Positions 1-7,492 of a DNA stretch of 64,000 nucleotides are shown piece by piece. This DNA comes from Candidatus Gastranaerophilales bacterium (GTDB lineage: Bacteria; Cyanobacteriota; Vampirovibrionia; Gastranaerophilales; Gastranaerophilaceae). Each line of letters begins with the position of its first letter. Positions within the stretch are counted from its first letter, which is position 1. The stretch lies in contig CALVEG010000002.1 in NCBI GenBank assembly GCA_944326525.1, positions 124,001-188,000 of the forward strand. Reading direction: 5' to 3'. The notes beneath the pieces are model-generated. The model saw nothing but the letters and a program-made list of their open reading frames with translations. It was not told the DNA's origin and searched no databases. A program made the position numbers and the translations under genes.

Positions 1-1578
1 ACTACCCCAATAGTTAATGAAAACGGTGACGAAATTGCCGGTGGAATTTTCGGTTCCAAAAATTCTTCTAAACCATCCTTTATTGAAAGGATGCTCGGCT
101 CTGGCAAAAAAAATACAGAATTAACCGATGCTGAAATTAATAAAAAAGTAAAACAAAATTTAGAAAAAAGCAGGATTCAAAATAACGGAGACTCACATCA
201 ATCTCAAAAATTATCGAAAGCTATGGATCCTTCAAAACCGCTTGTTAAAGATTTAGGTGAAAACGTAGATATAAAAAACATATCAAAACATGTAGAACCG
301 GGAGAAGTTTGCGCTGTTGGCACACCACCAAATCAGAAACTATATGTAAACAATAATGGCAATGCCGTAGAAATTAAACTTTCCAGAGAAAAGTTTGAAG
401 AACTATTTTCACAAAAAGGCTTGGCTATGGCAGAACAAAAAGGACTCAATAATTGTTGGTTACTATCTAAAATTAATGCAATGACAGAATCTGCATCCGG
501 AAGAGCACAAATATATTCCATGTTTGAAGAATTACCTAACGGAGATATTAAAATTTCACTGGAAAATAGCGATCCTATAACATTTCCAGGCGGCAAACCC
601 GCTGATGCAGCGAACGCAAAACTCGGACAAGGCGCAGCTCCAGGAATAGAAATGCTTCAACAAGCAGTTCTTATAAGAACATTAAAAGGCGCTGAAGGTA
701 AAGTTGATAATATTGCAAAACTGGATTACGACAGTATAAATAAAGCAACCGACGCTATGAACACAGATGCAACGGCAACAAAATATTTATTAGGAGACAA
801 TGTCACAACAAAAACAGTAAAAGCTCCTCTTCAAAATAACCCAACAACAACAGCCAATTATGAAAAAGAATTAGAAAATGCTTTAAATAATTTCAAAAAC
901 GGACAAGACATCGGAACTGCAATATGGGGTGCACATTCTAGAACAATAGTAAATTACGATCCTAAAACCAAAATGGTAACCTACCACGATCCATATAACG
1001 GAGGTGTTGATGTAACTTGCAGTCTGGATGAATTCAAAAAATCATCACCTACAATATATATTTCCCAACAGAAAAACCAAACTACAGCTCAAAATGTGCC
1101 ACAACAAGAATCGCCAAAAGTAAATTCAGCACCAAATGACACCCCAATTGAACAAACACCACCTCAAAAAACTACAGATTCAAATGATATATCCCTACCA
1201 AATGGCTACAGAAAAGGTAAAGGGCTTGGCGGTCAACCAACTATTGTAGGCCCCAATAATGAACTCTTTATGCTAACTTCCAGCGGTTGGGAACCGATTA
1301 ATAGAAAGGCAATGGAAATTGCAGATGATATTATTCCTCAATTAAAAACTCCAAATTCTAAATCCCAAGGAGTGCTAAATCAATCTGATGCTCCAACTCA
1401 AAGTAATCCAACATCAAAAACCACAGCAACTGATACAAATACCACACCGCAACCTCAACAACTTGCTATTCCAAAAGGGTTTAAAGAATATGGTAAAATT
1501 ATGGGAAAACGAGCTATTATAGGCCCTGATAATGTTGTTATGTATGAATCAAAAGGTTCTTGGAAAAGAATTAACTAA
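1..1578 (+). CDS. Calpain-like (C2-type) cysteine protease, 5' partial
   Basis: The frame is open to base 1, so the N-terminus lies outside the window; the first internal ATG is at 91. A calpain-type active site is visible: the motif QKGLNNCWLLSKI puts the Cys codon at 454-456, a His follows in GAHSRTI (934-936), and YHDPYNG at 982-1002 supplies the Asp/Asn position. In calpains these form the Cys-His-Asn triad. The C-terminal third is a Gln/Thr/Pro-rich linker carrying two copies of a module, GYRKGKGLGGQPTIVGP and GFKEYGKIMGKRAIIGP, each ending in W(E/K)x-IN. The family call rests on motif recognition; substrate and location are unknown. The linker-plus-repeat tail suggests a secreted or surface protein, but no signal peptide can be judged without the missing 5' end. 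Confidence 0.6.
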   Translation, partial: TTPIVNENGDEIAGGIFGSKNSSKPSFIERMLGSGKKNTELTDAEINKKVKQNLEKSRIQNNGDSHQSQKLSKAMDPSKPLVKDLGENVDIKNISKHVEPGEVCAVGTPPNQKLYVNNNGNAVEIKLSREKFEELFSQKGLAMAEQKGLNNCWLLSKINAMTESASGRAQIYSMFEELPNGDIKISLENSDPITFPGGKPADAANAKLGQGAAPGIEMLQQAVLIRTLKGAEGKVDNIAKLDYDSINKATDAMNTDATATKYLLGDNVTTKTVKAPLQNNPTTTANYEKELENALNNFKNGQDIGTAIWGAHSRTIVNYDPKTKMVTYHDPYNGGVDVTCSLDEFKKSSPTIYISQQKNQTTAQNVPQQESPKVNSAPNDTPIEQTPPQKTTDSNDISLPNGYRKGKGLGGQPTIVGPNNELFMLTSSGWEPINRKAMEIADDIIPQLKTPNSKSQGVLNQSDAPTQSNPTSKTTATDTNTTPQPQQLAIPKGFKEYGKIMGKRAIIGPDNVVMYESKGSWKRIN

Positions 1579-1613
1579 TTTTAAATAGTAATATTTTATG
1601 ATAAAATCAATTT

Positions 1614-1943
1614 ATGAACAAAAATATAAATGATAAACAAGAACTTATAGAACTTGAAGAAAAAATTAAAATAGCAGAAGAATCTGGCGCTCCTATAGAA
1701 GAATTTGTTTTGCGCGAAATTGAAATTTTACAGCAAACAATAGATATTTTTATAAAAGAAAAAACACAAGAAGGACTTTTAAATGACATTGCAGTGGCAG
1801 AAGCTGAAATTCGTCAATATTCTGCGATGCGCCAACTGGCAGAAAAAATAAATTACCCCACAGAAAAATATACCGAACATATAAAAGAAGTGCAATGCAG
1901 ACTTCTTGGAGAAAACAATTGGAAAACTTTTTTCGGCAATTAA
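1614..1943 (+). CDS. Small predicted coiled-coil protein, unknown function
   Basis: This 109-residue protein starts 35 nt after the calpain-like gene on the same strand. It is rich in Glu, Lys and Ile in heptad-like spacing (ELEEKIKIAEES, REIEILQQTIDIFIKEK), which predicts helical coiled coil along most of its length. There is no signal peptide or membrane segment. No strong Shine-Dalgarno precedes the ATG, so co-transcription with the upstream gene is likely. I do not recognise the family. It could be a partner or chaperone of the upstream protease, but only position supports that. Confidence 0.6.
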   Translation: MNKNINDKQELIELEEKIKIAEESGAPIEEFVLREIEILQQTIDIFIKEKTQEGLLNDIAVAEAEIRQYSAMRQLAEKINYPTEKYTEHIKEVQCRLLGENNWKTFFGN

Positions 1944-2125
1944 AAAATATAATATAAAAGGTTAGTAAATTTTATATACTATTTATAGTTTAACTTTTGT
2001 AACATTATTCACAAGAATTAGCTCTTAAGGATTATATTTTTTAGCCTTTTGTGGTATATATAAATGTAAGAGAGTTGGATTATAGTTATATAATAATTCA
2101 TCGAAGAGAAGATATGGAGGCAAAG

Positions 2126-3847
2126 ATGTCAGTAGGACAATTCGTATTTATGTTACACAGCCACCTTCCCTATTATAGAAAAGCCGGCATGTGGCCTTTC
2201 GGGGAAGAAAACCTTTATGAGTGCATGGCAGAAACTTATGTTCCCCTGCTTAATGCAATTTCTGAACTTTATGAGGAAGGGATTAAAGCTAAACTTACTG
2301 TCGGTATTACTCCGATATTGGCAGAACAACTTAATGATGAGCACCTAAAACACGGGTTTGTCAAATATTTAGATTCAAGAATTGCACAAGTTTCTAAGGA
2401 TCTTGAAAGATACCCTGATCCGAAAGTTGCGCATTCTCAACATTTGAAATACCTTGCAAAATATTATTTTGACTGGTTTAACCACATTAAAGACTCTTTT
2501 ATAAATAAATACGGAATGGATTTAATTGCTCAATTCAAAAAATACCAAGATTTGGATTGTATTGAAATAACGACTTCTGGTGCAACTCATGGTTTTTCTC
2601 CACTTCTTGCAACTGACAGTAACCTTAATGCACAGTTCAAGGTTGGATCCGATACTACCAAACGTCTTTTTGGCAAAAAAGCATGCGGATGCTGGCTTCC
2701 TGAATGTGCTTACAGACAAGGATATGAGTATGTTGGCAAAGATGGACAAAAACACTGGCGTCCGGCTATTGAAGTAACTCTTCAAAACAACGATATTGAA
2801 TATTTCTTTACAGAATCTCACGTTATTGAAGGTGGAAATTCTATCGGAAACAGACGTGTAATTGGTGTTTATGGAAACATTGAATATATTCCGCTTCCGG
2901 AACGTCCAGCAACTGGTTATGATACTTATTCAGCTTACTGGCTACCGGATGCTCAAGTTGCCGTTATGGGTAGAAATGACAGAGCAGGTTATCAAGTTTG
3001 GTCAGCTGCTGACGGCTATCCGGGAGACGGCTGCTTTAGAGAATTCCACAAAAAAGATGACAAATCAGGCATGCACTATTGGAGAATAACTTCTCCTAAT
3101 ACTGATCTTGGCGATAAGATGCTTTATGATCCCGTACTTGCTTTGAACAAAGTAAACGAGAATTCAGATCATTATACAACTTTGATTTACCATATGCTTA
3201 ACGACTATAAAAAAGCTACCGGAAAAGAAGGTTTGGTAATGGTTTCTTTCGATACTGAACTTTTCGGACACTGGTGGTTTGAAGGTGTAGAGTTCATTAA
3301 ACAAGTTATCAAAAAATTCGCTACTTACCTTCCTGAAGTTGAAAGAATGACTGCTGGTGAGTATATTCATACTTATCCACCTAAAGAAGCTATTCAAATT
3401 CCTGAAAGCTCTTGGGGACAAGGCGGACATTTCTATGTTTGGAACAATCACTTAACTGAATGGATGTGGCCTATTATTCATGCGTGCGAAAAACGTATAA
3501 ATAAAATTGCGGATCAGTATCCTGAAATTCCGGAAGATAAGCTTCTTCACAGAGCTTTAAATCAAATGGCTAGAGAAAATCTGCTATTACAAAGTTCAGA
3601 CTGGCCATTCCTGATTACAACTTGGCAGGCTAAGGATTACGCTACAGATAGATTCAGAGAACATGTTGACAGATTTGAAAAAATTTGCGATATGATTGAA
3701 AGCGGTAACATTAGTAATGAAGAACTTAGCAAGATTGAAAGCATTGATAATTGCTTTGCTAATATTGATTATAGAGTTTATCAATCAATTGAGGAAGGCG
3801 TTATTCCTCAGCAATCGAAAAAATTGGCTCCGTTATATGCGGACTAA
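2126..3847 (+). CDS. Glycoside hydrolase family 57 1,4-alpha-glucan branching enzyme
   Basis: This enzyme would introduce alpha-1,6 branches into glycogen by transglycosylation in the cytoplasm. All five GH57 motifs are visible: HSHLPY (residue 11), GATHGFSP (152), CWLPECAYR with the nucleophile Glu193, VSFDTELFGHWWFEG with acid/base Asp376, and SSWGQGGHFYVWN with the 3' Trp. The spacing of about 180 residues between the two catalytic acids and the 573-residue length fit the bacterial branching-enzyme subgroup with a C-terminal DUF1957-like helical part. The start at 2126 is chosen because GGAGG at 2116-2120 lies 5 nt upstream; earlier in-frame starts at 2051 (GTG) and 2114 have poorer sites. 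The gene is transcribed alone and ends at a bidirectional terminator. No other glycogen gene is nearby. Confidence 0.9.
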   Translation: MSVGQFVFMLHSHLPYYRKAGMWPFGEENLYECMAETYVPLLNAISELYEEGIKAKLTVGITPILAEQLNDEHLKHGFVKYLDSRIAQVSKDLERYPDPKVAHSQHLKYLAKYYFDWFNHIKDSFINKYGMDLIAQFKKYQDLDCIEITTSGATHGFSPLLATDSNLNAQFKVGSDTTKRLFGKKACGCWLPECAYRQGYEYVGKDGQKHWRPAIEVTLQNNDIEYFFTESHVIEGGNSIGNRRVIGVYGNIEYIPLPERPATGYDTYSAYWLPDAQVAVMGRNDRAGYQVWSAADGYPGDGCFREFHKKDDKSGMHYWRITSPNTDLGDKMLYDPVLALNKVNENSDHYTTLIYHMLNDYKKATGKEGLVMVSFDTELFGHWWFEGVEFIKQVIKKFATYLPEVERMTAGEYIHTYPPKEAIQIPESSWGQGGHFYVWNNHLTEWMWPIIHACEKRINKIADQYPEIPEDKLLHRALNQMARENLLLQSSDWPFLITTWQAKDYATDRFREHVDRFEKICDMIESGNISNEELSKIESIDNCFANIDYRVYQSIEEGVIPQQSKKLAPLYAD

Positions 3848-3882
3848 TTTAAAACATTTACAATGCTAATTATCCATTTACG

Positions 3883-3913
3883 AAAAAACTCCTATTTTAT
3901 AGGAGTTTTTTTT
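3883..3913. terminator. Bidirectional rho-independent terminator
   Basis: Inverted repeat AAAAAACTCCT / AGGAGTTTTTT with a 7-nt loop. It has A- and T-tracts on both sides and separates the convergent GH57 gene and the transglutaminase-like pair. Confidence 0.85.
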
Positions 3914-3922
3914 ATTTTGTAA

Positions 3923-4627
3923 TTAAATAATTTTCATAAATTCAGAAGTTTCATCATTCTTTGGATAAATTAAATTTGGAAACCCAAGCTTGAATGTTTC
4001 GATTTCAAAATCTTTAAAATTTAAAGGTCTTGATATTTTAAATGCTACTTCTGTATCATCTGTGATTTTTAACATTTTAGAGAATTCAAGTTTGTATCTG
4101 CTTACTACATCTTTCATTCTGCCTGATATGCCAAGCCAAGGATCTATAATCAAAGATTCATCAGGCTTTATGGTATCCCCTTCTACTGGATTCTTTGAAA
4201 TCATTAAAACTGTATGATCCAACTTTTTTTTAGAAGTATTTGAGATATTTTTTGGATTTGCATCGACAAGTGATAATCTATAACAATTTTTCACTCCGTT
4301 CATTTTTGAGATCATTTCCGCAAGAGAAACGTACTCTGAACAGTTGCCTACTTTATTTACAGTTGCGGAGTAAAGAACCTCTTTCATAAACTTATATGCA
4401 GAACTTAGAAAATGACGATCAGCCCTATCTTCTTGCAATTGAATCGACTTTTTCATTATAAAGGACATGTACTTTTTGTCACTTTGCACTTTTTCCATAT
4501 TTGAATAGTACACTCTGGTTGGTGAAATCATCGGAAACTCGGACTTAACCTTGCGGCAAACCCAATCAGCATCTCGCAAAAATTTTCTTGAACCTGTAAA
4601 TGATATCGAATTATTTATATTTTGCAT
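3923..4627 (-). CDS. Transglutaminase-like cysteine protein, paralogue 1
   Basis: This 234-residue protein has a papain/transglutaminase-like order of candidate catalytic residues: Cys96 in GNCSEY, His138 in KLDHTVLMI and Asp162 in LIIDPWLG. That Cys - (about 40) - His-hydrophobic - Asp-Pro arrangement is typical of transglutaminase-core and arylamine-acetyltransferase-like folds. It carries ISFTGSR at residues 8-14, followed by a D-x-x-C-R helix also found in its neighbour. The upstream gene on the same strand ends 9 nt before it, so the two form an operon. There is no Sec signal or membrane segment. Whether it acts as protease, deamidase or crosslinker is unknown; the triad is inferred from motifs only. 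Confidence 0.6.
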   Translation of the reverse strand: MQNINNSISFTGSRKFLRDADWVCRKVKSEFPMISPTRVYYSNMEKVQSDKKYMSFIMKKSIQLQEDRADRHFLSSAYKFMKEVLYSATVNKVGNCSEYVSLAEMISKMNGVKNCYRLSLVDANPKNISNTSKKKLDHTVLMISKNPVEGDTIKPDESLIIDPWLGISGRMKDVVSRYKLEFSKMLKITDDTEVAFKISRPLNFKDFEIETFKLGFPNLIYPKNDETSEFMKII

Positions 4628-4636
4628 TTATTTTTC

Positions 4637-5260
4637 CTATCCTATTAACTCTCTATATTTATTTGTTAAATCCTTTAAATCATCTGAATGAATTTTTACT
4701 TCATCAGACTTGAACAATGTAAGATCCAATTTTTCCTCAAATCCACTTATTAAGGATTTTAGGATCCCTTTATACTTCAAAAAACAATTTGGAACAAAAT
4801 CTGCAATTCCAAAAAGTGGATCTATGAGAACTTGTTTACCATTATGAGTAAATTCAATAGCAATATGATCATACTTAACCTTTTTACCAGTCTGATCATT
4901 TACGCCACCCAATTGGACAAATCTCACATTTTCATAATTTTTGTTTTTACATTTAAGATAAACAATATCGCACAAATCATCACAATTAGCACATTTTAGA
5001 TTTTGTATTTTTTGAATAAGAACGTCGTAATAATCATACGCTGTATCAGTTTTTTCAGTTGCACTTCTAATATCATCAAGATTTTTCCACAAAGGAAGAA
5101 AAGCTTCATAATGTTCAATCGGCTGATGATATTTATTCCAAGCTAAATAAGGCGAAGAATGCGGCAATTTAACATTTATACTTCTGCAAATTTGGTCTGC
5201 TTCTTTGATAATAGCCGCACGACCTGTAAAATTATTTGAGGGGTAAAAAGATGTTTTCAT
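4637..5260 (-). CDS. Transglutaminase-like cysteine protein, paralogue 2
   Basis: This 207-residue protein is the first gene of the pair. The candidate triad is Cys93 in CANCDDLC, His132 in KYDHIAIEF and Asp147 in VLIDPLFG, matching the neighbour in order and spacing. The N-terminus reads NNFTGRA at residues 9-15 and then EADQICRS, equivalent to RDADWVCRK in the paralogue. Overall identity between the two looks low apart from these blocks, suggesting an old tandem duplication. There is an extra Cys cluster (Cys90, Cys93, Cys97, Cys104). No signal peptide is visible. The same functional caveats apply: fold-level assignment only. Confidence 0.6.
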   Translation of the reverse strand: MKTSFYPSNNFTGRAAIIKEADQICRSINVKLPHSSPYLAWNKYHQPIEHYEAFLPLWKNLDDIRSATEKTDTAYDYYDVLIQKIQNLKCANCDDLCDIVYLKCKNKNYENVRFVQLGGVNDQTGKKVKYDHIAIEFTHNGKQVLIDPLFGIADFVPNCFLKYKGILKSLISGFEEKLDLTLFKSDEVKIHSDDLKDLTNKYRELIG

Positions 5261-5301
5261 AATAATAGTAAATACAAAAATATATTTTTTTGCTAGAGCT
5301 A

Positions 5302-5330
5302 TTGCATTTTTTTTTTTAGCATTTTATAAT
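5302..5330 (+). promoter_or_regulatory. Sigma70-type promoter for tRNA-Asp
   Basis: TTGCAT at 5302-5307 and a perfect TATAAT at 5325-5330, separated by 17 nt. The tRNA begins about 80 nt downstream, so a 5' leader would have to be processed off. Confidence 0.7.
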
Positions 5331-5413
5331 AAAAGATGTCGGAAGGCACACAAGAGAATGATAATCATAGATTAATTTCTACTAGCGAGCTGACTGAGAT
5401 GAAAATAAAATAT

Positions 5414-5491
5414 GGGAGCGTAGCTCAGTTTGGTTAGAGCGCATGCCTGTCACGCATGAGGTCGCGAGTTCGAGCCTCGTCGTTCCCGCCA
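5414..5491 (+). tRNA. tRNA-Asp (anticodon GTC)
   Basis: A complete cloverleaf can be drawn: acceptor GGGAGCG/CGTTCCC, D-arm GCTC/GAGC, anticodon stem CATGC/GCATG with loop CTGTCAC (GTC, Asp), and T-arm GCGAG/CTCGT with loop TTCGAGC. The discriminator is G and CCA is encoded. A promoter lies upstream and a terminator follows directly. Its last ~20 nt plus 3' flank are repeated several times downstream (see the repeat entries), which marks it as a likely insertion hot spot. Confidence 0.95.
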
Positions 5492-5502
5492 TTAAAAGAA
5501 GC
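5471..5502 (+). repeat. tRNA-Asp 3'-end direct repeat, intact copy
   Basis: Reference copy of a direct repeat: the 3' half of the tRNA T-arm and acceptor plus 11 nt beyond the CCA (ATTAAAAGAAGC). The copy at 8766-8797 matches 28 of 32 positions, including the non-tRNA flank. Confidence 0.7.
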
Positions 5503-5521
5503 CCGTAAGTCGGGCTTTTTT
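5499..5521 (+). terminator. Terminator of tRNA-Asp
   Basis: GCCCG-TAAGT-CGGGC stem-loop followed by TTTTTT, 9 nt after the tRNA CCA. Confidence 0.85.
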
Positions 5522-5534
5522 ACTAGAAGTAGAA

Positions 5535-6287
5535 ATGTTTGAAAAATTTACAGAAACAGCATTACATGCGATAATGTCGGCACAAGATGAATCAAGGAGA
5601 CTTAATCACAATTTTGTTGGAACAGAACAAATATTGTTGGGTTTGCTTTGTCCAAATTTGTCATCAGCATCAATATTAAATTCGCAAGGTTTAAGCATTG
5701 AAAATACTCGAAATGAGGTCGAAAAAATTATTGGTAAAGGTTCAGGCACAGATATAGAAATCCCATTTACTGATAATGCGAAAAAACTTTTAAAAAATGC
5801 TGGATTAGAAGCTTGTAAATTAAATCAACCCATTACCGAGTTACATTTACTACTGGCTCTAACATATACACAGGGTAAGCATTTAGAAATTTTTAAAACT
5901 TTTAATATTGATATTGATAAAATCAAAACAAATATAGAAGAAAAAATAGGAAAATTAGCAGTTAAGGTAAATAATAAATTTATTACAGCTTGTTATTTAT
6001 TACTGATAATTATGTTATTTATTTTTTCTTTTGTATTATTAAGCGATTTAATATCATCACTTACATTGACACGTAGTAGTGTTATTGCAATGTTTGAACT
6101 AATTGTTATAGCATTTCTTGTTAGAAATGATATTCCTTTTCGTTTTAGATACGGAATAATATACAATTTATGCGAATTTATAAGAATAACTTGTCTTATT
6201 GTTGCTGTTTTATTTATTGTTATCTTGTTAATCTCATTTACTATATGGATTATGATAATTATTGGCAAATATAGATATTCTGCTTAG
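5535..6287 (+). CDS. Clp-N domain protein with C-terminal membrane segments
   Basis: Residues 1-140 are a full Clp-N double repeat closely resembling the ClpC N-terminus: MFEKFTETALHAIMSAQDE, NHNFVGTEQILLGLL and IPFTDNAKKLLKNAGLEA. In ClpC this domain binds adaptors and substrates. Instead of the AAA+ domains expected next, residues ~150-250 hold about three hydrophobic segments (TACYLLLIIMLFIFSFVLL, VIAMFELIVIAFLV, LIVAVLFIVILLISFTIWI). The product would therefore be a membrane-tethered adaptor-binding module with no ATPase. It lies alone between the tRNA-Asp terminator and a hairpin at 6321, with no clear ribosome-binding site. It may intercept Clp substrates or adaptors, or be a gene fused after domain loss; this is inference. 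Confidence 0.75.
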   Translation: MFEKFTETALHAIMSAQDESRRLNHNFVGTEQILLGLLCPNLSSASILNSQGLSIENTRNEVEKIIGKGSGTDIEIPFTDNAKKLLKNAGLEACKLNQPITELHLLLALTYTQGKHLEIFKTFNIDIDKIKTNIEEKIGKLAVKVNNKFITACYLLLIIMLFIFSFVLLSDLISSLTLTRSSVIAMFELIVIAFLVRNDIPFRFRYGIIYNLCEFIRITCLIVAVLFIVILLISFTIWIMIIIGKYRYSA

Positions 6288-6320
6288 AAAAACGGTATTT
6301 ATACTAAAGTCCTAATGAAT

Positions 6321-6346
6321 AAACATACTTTTTGCGTATGTTTTGA
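6321..6346 (+). terminator. Terminator-like hairpin after the Clp-N gene
   Basis: AAACATAC / GTATGTTT stem followed by TTGATTTT, 34 nt past the stop codon. Confidence 0.6.
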
Positions 6347-6375
6347 TTTTAAGTGTTCATAATATTTCTTAAAAA

Positions 6376-6405
6376 GTTCGAACCTTGCATCGTTAACCCC
6401 GAATT
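6376..6405 (+). repeat. Possible degenerate tRNA-Asp tail copy
   Basis: GTTCGAACCTTGCATCGTT, then CCCCG and ATTAAAA, recalls the tRNA-Asp T-loop and acceptor end in the same order with small insertions. It is directly followed by a terminator hairpin, as are the tRNA itself and the copy at 6599. The match is weak. Confidence 0.35.
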
Positions 6406-6436
6406 AAAAAGCGGTGGGTTTTCCTACCGCTTTTTA
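6406..6436. terminator. Bidirectional terminator-like hairpin
   Basis: AAAAAGCGGT / ACCGCTTTTT stem with a short loop and T-tracts on both sides. Confidence 0.65.
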
Positions 6437-6447
6437 ATTTTGCGCCG

Positions 6448-6619
6448 ATAGTGGCGAGAACCGCAAATAGCGAGTTCGGCGGATTTGCGGACGGATGGAA
6501 CGAACGAAGTGAGCAAATCCGGATAGCGAGCAGATTGAGACGACTAAGCCGTAAGGCTTTAAGACGAAACTCTGTGAGCTTGGAGCAAATCCAAGACAAG
6601 CCTCGTCGTTCCCGCCATT
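6448..6619 (+). repeat. Non-coding module A ending in a 21-nt exact tRNA-Asp tail
   Basis: The module begins with GATAGTGGCGAGAA and ends at 6599-6619 with a 21-nt copy of the tRNA-Asp 3' end identical to 5474-5492 plus flanking bases. It has a higher GC content than its surroundings and many short inverted repeats. Module B starts with the same 14-mer about 210 nt later. A short open frame across it lacks a ribosome-binding site and has an Arg-rich composition typical of a chance frame, so I read it as non-coding. Confidence 0.6.
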
Positions 6620-6621
6620 TT

Positions 6622-6646
6622 AAGAGGGTTTCAAACCCTCTTTTTT
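6622..6646 (+). terminator. Terminator-like hairpin after module A
   Basis: AGAGGGTTT / AAACCCTCT stem followed by TTTTT. Confidence 0.7.
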
Positions 6647-6656
6647 AATGCCTGAA

Positions 6657-6822
6657 TGATAGTGGCGAGAAGCGTTGATTGCGAAGCATTTTATAGAGTT
6701 CGACGCGAACGAGCTGAGGGCGATGGATTTTTCTCTGGTGCAAACAAAGTTTACGAAAAGAAAATCCGTAGTCCAGTTATACACAAGGGAGCAAGACAGT
6801 CTCGTCGAACTTACCATTAAAA
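6657..6822 (+). repeat. Non-coding module B, degenerate tRNA-Asp tail
   Basis: It starts with the same GATAGTGGCGAGAA 14-mer as module A. It ends with CAAGACAGTCTCGTCG followed by CCATTAAAA at 6793-6822, matching the CAAGACAAGCCTCGTCG...CCATT end of module A. The interior differs in sequence. Together with module A this is a tandem imperfect repeat with about 210-nt spacing. Confidence 0.5.
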
Positions 6823-6849
6823 TTTTACGTTTTTATTTTTTTTTAGCAA

Positions 6850-6877
6850 GTAGGGTGCGTCGTTTGACGCACCCTAC
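6850..6877. terminator. Perfect 12-bp inverted repeat
   Basis: GTAGGGTGCGTC / GACGCACCCTAC with a GTTT loop, directly 3' of the immunity-like gene on the minus strand. Its high GC content in an AT-rich region suits a terminator for that operon, with an A/T-rich run beyond it. Confidence 0.6.
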
Positions 6878-6889
6878 TGCCGCTATTTG

Positions 6890-7303
6890 CTACTTGTTTT
6901 TATACCATTTTATTACATGCACAATCATGATTGTTAGATATATTACACTGTAATACGGTAAAACATAAAATAATATCCACTCATACGTAAGGGTTGGTAA
7001 TACTAATTTTAATCCTAATAATATTACTAATATTATTGTAGTTAGTATTTTATTTGTAAAAAAAATGTCTAAATATTTACTCCAATGTTGTTTCATTGCT
7101 TTATATGTAATTATTACAGGCTGTACTAAATATAAAATTAAAAGAACTAACCCTATTAGTAAAAATATTCTTGCTAAATATTCTTTGCCAGAATCACCAA
7201 GTCCATATGCAAATAATCCACAATAAAACGCAACAATAGGCAAAAACCATGTTATAATTATAATTAATAAATATTTGATTAAACCTTTTACATCTTTATT
7301 CAT
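6890..7303 (-). CDS. Multi-pass membrane protein, candidate immunity protein 1
   Basis: This 137-residue protein has about four hydrophobic segments (LIKYLLIIIITWFLPIVAF, IFLLIGLVLLILYLV, ILTTIILVILLGLKLVL, VLPYYSVIYLTIMIV). It starts 9 nt after the toxin-like gene's stop on the same strand, the usual order for a toxin then immunity pair. A second copy at 11627-12034 is nearly identical at both ends and different in the middle. I do not recognise the family. An immunity role for a membrane-acting toxin is inferred from context. Confidence 0.6.
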   Translation of the reverse strand: MNKDVKGLIKYLLIIIITWFLPIVAFYCGLFAYGLGDSGKEYLARIFLLIGLVLLILYLVQPVIITYKAMKQHWSKYLDIFFTNKILTTIILVILLGLKLVLPTLTYEWILFYVLPYYSVIYLTIMIVHVIKWYKNK

Positions 7304-7492
7304 ATTGCTATTCTACCACAATTTTTCCTTTATCTGATATATATTAAACTGATTTTCCAACAGTCCTTTTTCTTGCATTGAATAACCCCAATTATTTAAT
7401 TTAACAGAAGGACTATTGCCTTCTCGATGGGTAAAATCATAATAGTCTATTATCGTTCCTATAAAATATCCATCTGATGTTATATGAGGATT
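6893..7492. repeat. Long direct repeat, copy 1 (immunity gene plus toxin 3' end)
   Basis: About 600 nt covering the immunity-like gene and the last 60 codons of the toxin-like gene. It is highly similar to 11630-12223, with the strongest identity across 7300-7492 and 12031-12223. The central part of the immunity gene has diverged. Confidence 0.85.

Noticed and set aside
5336-5440. Short ORF in the tRNA-Asp leader running into the tRNA
   Set aside because: No ribosome-binding site, and it overlaps the mature tRNA; best read as untranslated leader.
6451-6648. 65-codon frame across module A (Arg/Ser-rich, starting GTG)
   Set aside because: No ribosome-binding site, composition typical of chance frames in GC-richer repeats, and the region is defined by the repeat ends rather than by a gene.
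6675-6953. 92-codon frame across module B
   Set aside because: It overlaps the hairpin and the immunity gene on the other strand, and has no ribosome-binding site.
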